NCBI GenBank assembly: GCA_023362775.1
Contig: JALMGJ010000002.1
Location: forward strand, 72,393,414 to 72,457,413
DNA length: 64,000 nucleotides
Direction: 5' to 3'
Origin: Charina bottae
Taxonomy: Eukaryota > Chordata > Lepidosauria > Squamata > Charinaidae
A program made the translations under genes and the position numbers. Under the pieces are notes generated by a model. It saw nothing but the letters and a program-made list of their open reading frames with translations, did not search any database and was not told the origin of the DNA. Shown in pieces: positions 57,880-64,000 of this stretch (position 1 is the first letter of the stretch; every line of letters starts with the position of its first letter).

Positions 57880-59110
57880 AAAATAAAAATGAAATGGTTT
57901 GGGATGAAGCTGGAATAAAAGAATGATGAAAGGAGTATTTTAGAGATTTGTATGGCAGTAATATGTTATAGAGTGAAATTGAAACAAAGGATTGAAAGAA
58001 ATCATGCTGTAAAAATGTTGAAAAATTAGTAAAGATGCAGGTGTAGATGGTGTAACTGGAGAAATGTTAAAAGTTAGATGTGGTTGGCTTATGAAGCAAG
58101 AAAAATTTGGAGAGTACAGTGTGGCTTAATGCTGGAGCAGTTCATTGAGAGATGTACAACAAACTTATTTTCTCACATTCATACAACCGATTTAGAGAAG
58201 ATGTGGGATAAAGTGAATAGGTTTGAATTATGGAATGTTTTCCATGACAGTGGAATTGAAAGGTGATTGCTGAATATAAGAGTGATATATAATAGAGGAA
58301 ATAAATGTGTGAGAATAAATAAAATGCTTAATAAATGGTTCAACATTGAACAGGTAGTAAAAAAAGAATATGTCCCATTGGTTGTTTAATGTATTTATAA
58401 ATAAATACATAACAAATATTTACGATTACATTGGGGGTGTCAGTGTTCTTTGTATGTCAATCATGCCACATTTTTGGCTGAGAACCCAGATGACATGCTC
58501 TGTATGTTAGATTGCATGATGTAACAAATATGGATCTCAAAATTATGACTAGGGTAGTTGTGCTTTACAGAAAAATGGAGTGCATGATTGCAAATGACAT
58601 CTAAATGGCCAAAAGTAGAGATGGGAAAATGAAGGGAGCAATTTTAAGATGTGCAAATGGATGTGAGGGCGATCTGGCTGCGACATCTGTCACCCCATTG
58701 ATCGCCAGGGTTGATTTGGCTGATCTGGCTGGCTAGGCGGGTGTCCCCTTCCTCCCTCACCGCTCCATGTGCGTCCCTCCCGAAGCTGCACACTCGGTGG
58801 AAGAGGACGACCATCCCAGATAGAAGGAGTGTACCGATCTTCGGTCAAGGGTATACGATAGCTGCGCTCCCCTGCTAGAACCTCCAAACAAGATGTGCAA
58901 ATGCTGGTAGAAAAGTAGTGGGTAGGATGTAATTTGTGAAAAATCAGTGTTTGTTGAAGGACTAAAGATGGCTGTGTATGAGAGTGTGCATCTGTCTTCG
59001 TTATATGGAAGCGAGAGGTGGGTATGTCAGGAGAAACATACAAGTAATTGGATGCAGTAGGAATGAGGTATATGATATAAAAGTGATGCGTAGCAAGACA
59101 AGAAGAGCTT
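57880..59110 (+). mobile_element. Old LINE fragment of the same type, hosting a 7SK copy
   Basis: Decayed RT pieces include DLEKMWDKVNRFELWNVFHD, CVRINKMLNKWFNIEQVV, and FLAENPDDMLCMLD. A later piece resembles LYGSERWVCQEKH. The latter recalls the C-terminal YGSE block of such LINEs. Many stops. The 7SK retrocopy at 58660-58892 interrupts it. Confidence 0.6.
58660..58892 (+). pseudogene. 7SK snRNA retrocopy, 3'-truncated
   Basis: It begins GGATGTGAGGGCGATCTGGC, the start of 7SK RNA, and continues through ATCTGTCACCCCATTGATCG and GTCAAGGGTATACGA to CTAGAACCTCCAAACAAG. That covers the first two thirds of the roughly 330-nt RNA with few changes. It lacks the 3' third and any poly(A). Flanking repeats AAGATGTGCAAATG (58646-58659 and 58890-58903) show retroposition. 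A true 7SK gene would continue to a T run, so this is a pseudogene. Confidence 0.93.
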
Positions 59111-59439
59111 GGGTCAAGAATTAATGCATGGAGAATTACTTTGCTTCTAATGCCATCTCAAGAAATCTGATAAGCATCCTTGTTAAAACATTTTTTTTAG
59201 GGAGTCCAGTAAGCATCAATAAGATTTTTCAGATGAATTAACTTCATCCTTAAATCATACAAAGTATATTTAACATTTCTTGAAAATTGGGCCCAGTGAT
59301 TTTCCAATTCTTGATTCCAGATATTAGTATTTTTTACTCCTTTTCTACACTCTGAATAACACTGTTTATCCCAAAAGAGAATAACATGATGCGTATATAT
59401 GTATCATTTTGCATACAAATGAGTTTCAATTTTAAGGAG

Positions 59440-60925
59440 GTGGCGGTATGCCCCCTTCTCAAGGGGCCATCTCTCAATCTAACCAGTCTGGACAGTTTTT
59501 GTCCAGTTTCCAACCTTCCCTTTCTAGGGAAGGTTGTGAAGAAGGTGGTTGCGCTGCAGCTTCAGATGACTCTGGATGAAATGGATTGTCTGGATCCCTT
59601 TCAGTCAGGATTCAGGCCGGGGTATGGGATGGAGACGGCATGGATCCCACTCTTGGATGATCTCTGGCAGGAGCAGGATGGAGGTAGTGCATCCATCCTA
59701 GCTCCTCTTGACCCCTCGATCATGGTATCTTTCTGGACTGGCTCCAGTATTGGGGTTTCTGTGTTGGTTCTCCTCCTTCAGGGCCAGTTCCAGTCGGTGT
59801 TAATAGGGGAGAGGTCCAGTTCACAGCCCCTACTTTGTGGGGTCTCAGGGCTTGGTTCTTTATCCCCTCCTGTTTAACATCTATATGAGGCTGCAGGGTG
59901 AGGTCATCTGACAGTTTGGGGTGAGGTATTACCAGTATGCTGATGATATTCAGCTTTATATCTCCACCCCAGGCTGCTTGAGTGATGTTATGGACGTCCT
60001 GTCCCAGTGTCTGGAGGCTGTGGGGGCTTGGATGGGGCACAACAGGCTTCAGCTCAACCCAAGCAATACTGAGTGGCTTTGGGTGTTTGGACCTTTTGGT
60101 GCCAGGGACTTTCCATCATTGGTCTTGGATGAGGTGGCACTGCCTCAGACAGACCCACTGTGCAATCTGGGGGTCCTCCTGGACTCATAGCTCCTGCCCA
60201 AAGAGCAGGTGGCGGCCGTGGCTAGGTGGGCCTTTGCACACTTTCGGGTTGTGTGCCAGTTGCCCCTGTTCCTGGACCAGGAGGCCCTGCTCACTGTCAC
60301 TCATGCCCTTGTGACCTCTGGTCTGGACCACTGCAATGCATTCTACATGGGGCTGCACTTGAAGAGCATTTGGAAGCTTCAACTAGTGCAGAATGCGGCA
60401 GCACGGGTAGTAAATGGCACAGGTTATTTGGCACATGTAACATCTCTGCTCCATGAGCTGCATTGGTTGCCAGTGTGCTTCTGGGTGCATTCAAAGTACT
60501 GATTGTCACTTTTAAAGCCCTTCATGACTTGGGACTGGGATGCTTGAGGGACTGTCTCTCCCCATTTGATCTGGTAAGGCAGGATGGGCATGTTTCGGGT
60601 CCCGTTGACTAAGGAATACTGGTTGGTAGGGCCTAGAAGATGTGCCTTTTCTGCTGTAATGCCCGCCTTATGAAATATTCTCCCCCCTGAGATCAGTATG
60701 GCCCCACCCTGCTGGCTTTTCATAAGTCCTTAAAGACTTGGCTCCGTGCCCAGGCCTAGGGACCTGTTTTGTGGTTAATTTAGTCATTATGATGTGTGAT
60801 TTATTCTTGGCTGCTATGTATTTTAATTTTTATATTATTTTAATTGTTTTTATGTTTTAATTTTTGTTCGCCACCCAGAGTCACTTGGTAAGATGGACAG
60901 CCATACAAATTAAATCAATCAATCA
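59440..60925 (+). mobile_element. L2-type LINE, RT region and 3' tail, decayed
   Basis: The largest L2 copy in the window. Frames in order give PVSNLPFLGKVVKKVVALQL and DPFQSGFRPGYGMETA. Next come YYQYADDIQLYIST with the RT catalytic YADD, and RLQLNPSNTEWLWVFG. The end gives KLQLVQNAAARVVNGTGYLA and HWLPVCFWVH. Frameshifts and stops interrupt it, and part of the palm is deleted after SASILAPLD. The 3' tail has CGCCACCCAGAGTCAC and ends in AATCAATCAA. Confidence 0.88.
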
Positions 60926-60999
60926 AGGGAGAGCATATGCATATTCTCCTGTGATCTTATTTATATTTTATTGTTTTAATGGTTATTTAAGATTTGTTT

Positions 61000-61078
61000 T
61001 AATTAGTTTATTGTGCGCTACCCAGAGTAACATTAGTGAGATGGGTGGCTATATAAATTTGATAAATATTTCTAAGAT
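61000..61078 (+). mobile_element. L2-like 3' tail
   Basis: GCGCTACCCAGAGTAACATT...GATGGGTGGCTATATAAATT matches the L2 tail layout. It lies just downstream of the larger L2 and may be a separate insertion. Confidence 0.6.
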
Positions 61079-62406
61079 TCTGACTGTTTTCCCTGATGCC
61101 AGCAGCAGTCTACCGATAGGAGGTAACCCACTATTTCCAGGTTTCTCATGAAAAGTTGAAATTAAAAACTTTGTATGTGGTGCACACACAGGTTCTAAAT
61201 CTATCCTGAACTTTGTTGCATCCTGTCAGCACCTCCTTAACTCAAAATGGGAGTTTTGAGATTTCCTGGGACTATTGTGCAAGCCCGGTAAAAGGCACGA
61301 CTTCATAGAGGCACCAACAGATGCAACAAGGATGCCATCATTCTCATCAAAGTACTTTTTCCTCTTCAGATCTGAATAGTTGTACTAGTGCTAAAAAAGT
61401 GAGCCAATACTGGTTATTACGTTTACCTCTCTTAATGGTCTACCCTTGTTGAGAGGCAGGTTTGAGGTTCAAATTTGGAATGTGTTACAAATATCAACTG
61501 CTGCTTGAAAAACACACTGTTAAATGAACAGGAAAAATCAAGTCAGAAATGGATGTGGGGGAAAAGCCACTCCTAAACTTCCCATTGTTACATAGAAATC
61601 TGGATCTTCACATCCTGACAGTGAGATTGTGACACTGAAGATAGTCTTAAGCATTCTTTGGAAAACTATACAGACTGATTCCTGCAAGTTCTTTGAGGTC
61701 TGGGAATAATTGGAAGTAACAGTCTTGATGCATTCTTGCCAAGCTTACTCCCAGGTAATCCCTATTTTAAATTACTGGGGGAAGCTTGTTTAGTGTCTTT
61801 GCTGCTTGGTTTGAGGAAGATATTTCTTGGTATCATATCTCTTGATATCCAGGGAATCACTTTGTTCTATCTTCATTCAGAACGCATGTAATAAATGCTG
61901 ACTGCTTGACTTCATCCTCTCTTCCAGAGGAACTAGTGAACCTTGAGTTTAAAATCCACACTTCAACAAAAGTGAGATCTTATGGAGAAAAGAAGACATG
62001 AAGTGCTTTTTCCATGAAGGAAGGCATGTGATTAAGCACTCTGAGCCCACACATGTTGTTGTAATCTGACTGTGCAGACTTGAGCCAAGTACTGTTCCTA
62101 TGGTTACCCGAGGGAATAAAGAGGAGAAGACTACAGCAATAAAGAGTTATCAATAGAAACTTGCTTCATATGGGCAGATACTAAAATTCAATTGTTTAAC
62201 CTCAGTTTTCTCATCTTTATCAAAACAGCACAACCAGTTCATTATAGCCCCTACATCATCTATCTGGAATCCAAAGTCCCCTAAAAGTTTACTGTTGCAT
62301 GCTAAGGCGTATGCCAAAGCTATTTAGCTGGAAAGATGAACTTATCTATAGACTGGTATGAAATAAGTCAACAATAGAGTTATACCTTAAAATATCCACA
62401 GCAATC
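61079..62406. other. No gene seen
   Basis: AT-rich DNA after the L2 copies, without a supported feature. Confidence 0.55.
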
Positions 62407-62521
62407 TTTTCCAACCTGAGCAGCTTTTAGATACGTAGCACTTTAACTTGCAGTATTCTGCTGGAGTATTTTGAGAGCTGAAATCTGCATACTGAAAACT
62501 ACCCAGTTTGGGAAACACTGA
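62407..62521. mobile_element. Decayed palindromic hAT MITE
   Basis: It starts near CTTTTCCAACCTGAGCAGC and ends GTTTGGGAAACACTG, keeping the outline of the 481-610 family but with many substitutions. Confidence 0.5.
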
Positions 62522-62984
62522 TTTACAGTATCCTTTTTTCCCAGAATAATAGAATAGTGAGGCTTTGAGTAACGGCTCCCGTGAAATACCATTTCTTGTG
62601 TCAGAAATAAACCATAACTCCAAAAGCATATGGACAAGAGTATGCATAATTGGAATACCATTGTTAATGTTGGGACATTTCTATATATTAGTGATAACTG
62701 TACACTGGCTGTTGGCATAGTGTACTATGGATTGCATTATATATTTTTTTCTAGATGCTTCTAGAAAAAATAACCTAATAGGTTATTTCAAATGTGCTAT
62801 TGATAGGCCTCATTTAAAAAAAAACTTTTCCAGGGTTTTTTTCCCATTTAAATAGTGTGTAACATTTATAGGAAAGCACACACTTGATAATATTACATGA
62901 TAGTTTATGCAACTAATGAAATGTTTAGGAGTAATGGTCCTTGAGAACTGTTAGTAGCCTCCAACTACTGGGAGATTAGAAGGA

Positions 62985-63260
62985 GCACATTTAGGAGAAA
63001 ATTTCCTAACAAATGGTCCCTTTGTTATGGAATAGTTTGCCACCAGAGATCTGCTCTGACCCTGTTTGTCTTTTGGAAGCAAGTTAAAAGATCTTCCAGA
63101 GGGCCTTTTTAATTAGTGAAGACAGTGCCATAAAGTTGTTCTTGTGGTCTGGTTGTAAGATAATTTTAAATATTTGTTATGACTGCTTTTATAAACTTTA
63201 TACTGTTGTATTATGGAAGTTTTCCCTTGAAAGTGCTAAGGGTGGCATGCCTGTGGAGTT
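62985..63260 (+). mobile_element. Very old L2-like 3' fragment
   Basis: A decayed WNSLPPEICSDPVCLLEASK-like stretch, with the layout of the L2 C terminus. Little else is preserved. Confidence 0.45.
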
Positions 63261-64000
63261 TAACAGTGTAATAAATTAGTAAATGCTTCTATTTTGCTGA
63301 TTGAAACGTGCTTGCTATTGAAAGTTCTTTGACTAATTTGTGTTAAAATTACAAAGATATTTTTTCTATTGGGTATGTATAAATGCTTTCTACACCACGT
63401 TTAAGCCTTGTAGATATATTCTATTATTAATTTTGCTTTGTTATAGTAACACTGAATCGTGTAAGTGTTAATAGCTGCAGTTGTGCTCTGCTGGTACTGA
63501 GTAGCTCCATTGGCATTTGCAAAGCAGTGCTGCCGTGAACAAGAGGTCTGCAGGGGAGCTTTGGCTTCCAAACATTTATTCATAATTCATAATTCAGAAC
63601 AAACATCTGAAAGAGAAAATTATCGTTCCGATCAAGAGAACACTAGCACATTCAATCCCCACCATTGGAGATAAATTAATATGAAGGAAATAAATCCCAT
63701 GTTAAGTGTTCTTTAAAAATAAGGGTTAATTTATTGAACCTAGTGTAGGTTGTTTTCTTGAAATAACTGCTGAATTTTCAAAGTTTGCTCCAAATTCCAA
63801 AGAGAAAATCTAGAATCTCAAGCAATACAGTGAAACCATGATTTACTCAGTGCAACAGACTTTTCTTGGAAAGGACTAAATGCCATTGCGATTTTATGTC
63901 CTTTGAGTAATGCAATATGTGTCATTTGTGTGATGATGTTATGATGCAAATGACTCAAATTGTGTCATTTGCATTTATATCATTTGCATAATGACATTCA
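63261..64000. other. No gene seen; palindromic ATGCAAAT motifs at the end
   Basis: The last 100 bp contain ATGCAAATGAC paired with GTCATTTGCAT (63944-63974) and further TCATTTGCAT copies, perhaps the start of another repeat. Confidence 0.45.

Noticed and set aside
58660..58892. Functional 7SK snRNA gene
   Set aside because: The 3' third and terminator are missing, and a target duplication flanks it, so it is a retrocopy.
48061..64000. RAB7A coding exons
   Set aside because: I looked for the conserved small-GTPase start (VIILGDSGVGK) in the frames and did not find it; only the promoter is proposed.

Overview
This is a nuclear vertebrate window, most probably from a squamate reptile. Spliced host exons sit in AT-rich, repeat-dense DNA. 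The repeat mix points to squamates: RTE/BovB LINEs with long open frames, tRNA-headed SINEs with BovB-like tails, L2 and CR1 ends, Penelope-like foldbacks, a truncated L1 and many hAT MITEs. The species cannot be named from the sequence alone.

Host genes. The one complete host gene is RPN1 (ribophorin I, a subunit of the oligosaccharyltransferase) on the minus strand, 22350-35548. I could place all ten coding exons to the base. They join to 1797 nt, or 598 residues plus stop, with a signal peptide, one membrane segment and a cytosolic coiled-coil tail. Its CpG-rich promoter lies at about 35.55-35.83 kb. A second CpG-rich region at 47.5-48.06 kb with ETS-like motifs and splice donors on the plus strand is probably the promoter and non-coding first exon of a divergent gene. 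By the human RPN1/RAB7A order, RAB7A is the best guess. No RAB7A coding exon is inside the window, so 48-64 kb would be its first intron.

Mobile DNA. 0-11 kb: a palindromic hAT MITE, a GC-rich hAT MITE, three BovB copies, one of them full length and broken by a 408-bp LTR-like foldback. 11.3-15.4 kb: a 4.1-kb GC-rich hAT element with an 8-bp target duplication, no recognisable transposase, an in-frame 246-bp tandem repeat and several large palindromes. 16-21 kb: a Penelope-type foldback, an old RTE fragment, an L1 3' end, an L2 fragment and a MIR-like SINE. 22-35 kb: RPN1, whose introns carry Penelope, L2, hAT and Tigger-type insertions. 36-47 kb: SINEs, a recent RTE/BovB copy with a 902-codon frame lacking the endonuclease core, more MITEs, a nested Penelope foldback and a CR1 end. 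48-64 kb: SINEs, L2, three more copies of the GC-rich hAT MITE, an old LINE carrying a 3'-truncated 7SK RNA retrocopy, and a decayed L2 with a YADD motif.

The most unusual objects are the 4.1-kb palindrome-rich hAT element, the three Penelope-type foldbacks with hammerhead-like cores, the LTR-like foldback inside BovB, and the endonuclease-deleted but otherwise open RTE/BovB frame. No multi-gene functional system (operon, CRISPR, toxin cluster) is present.
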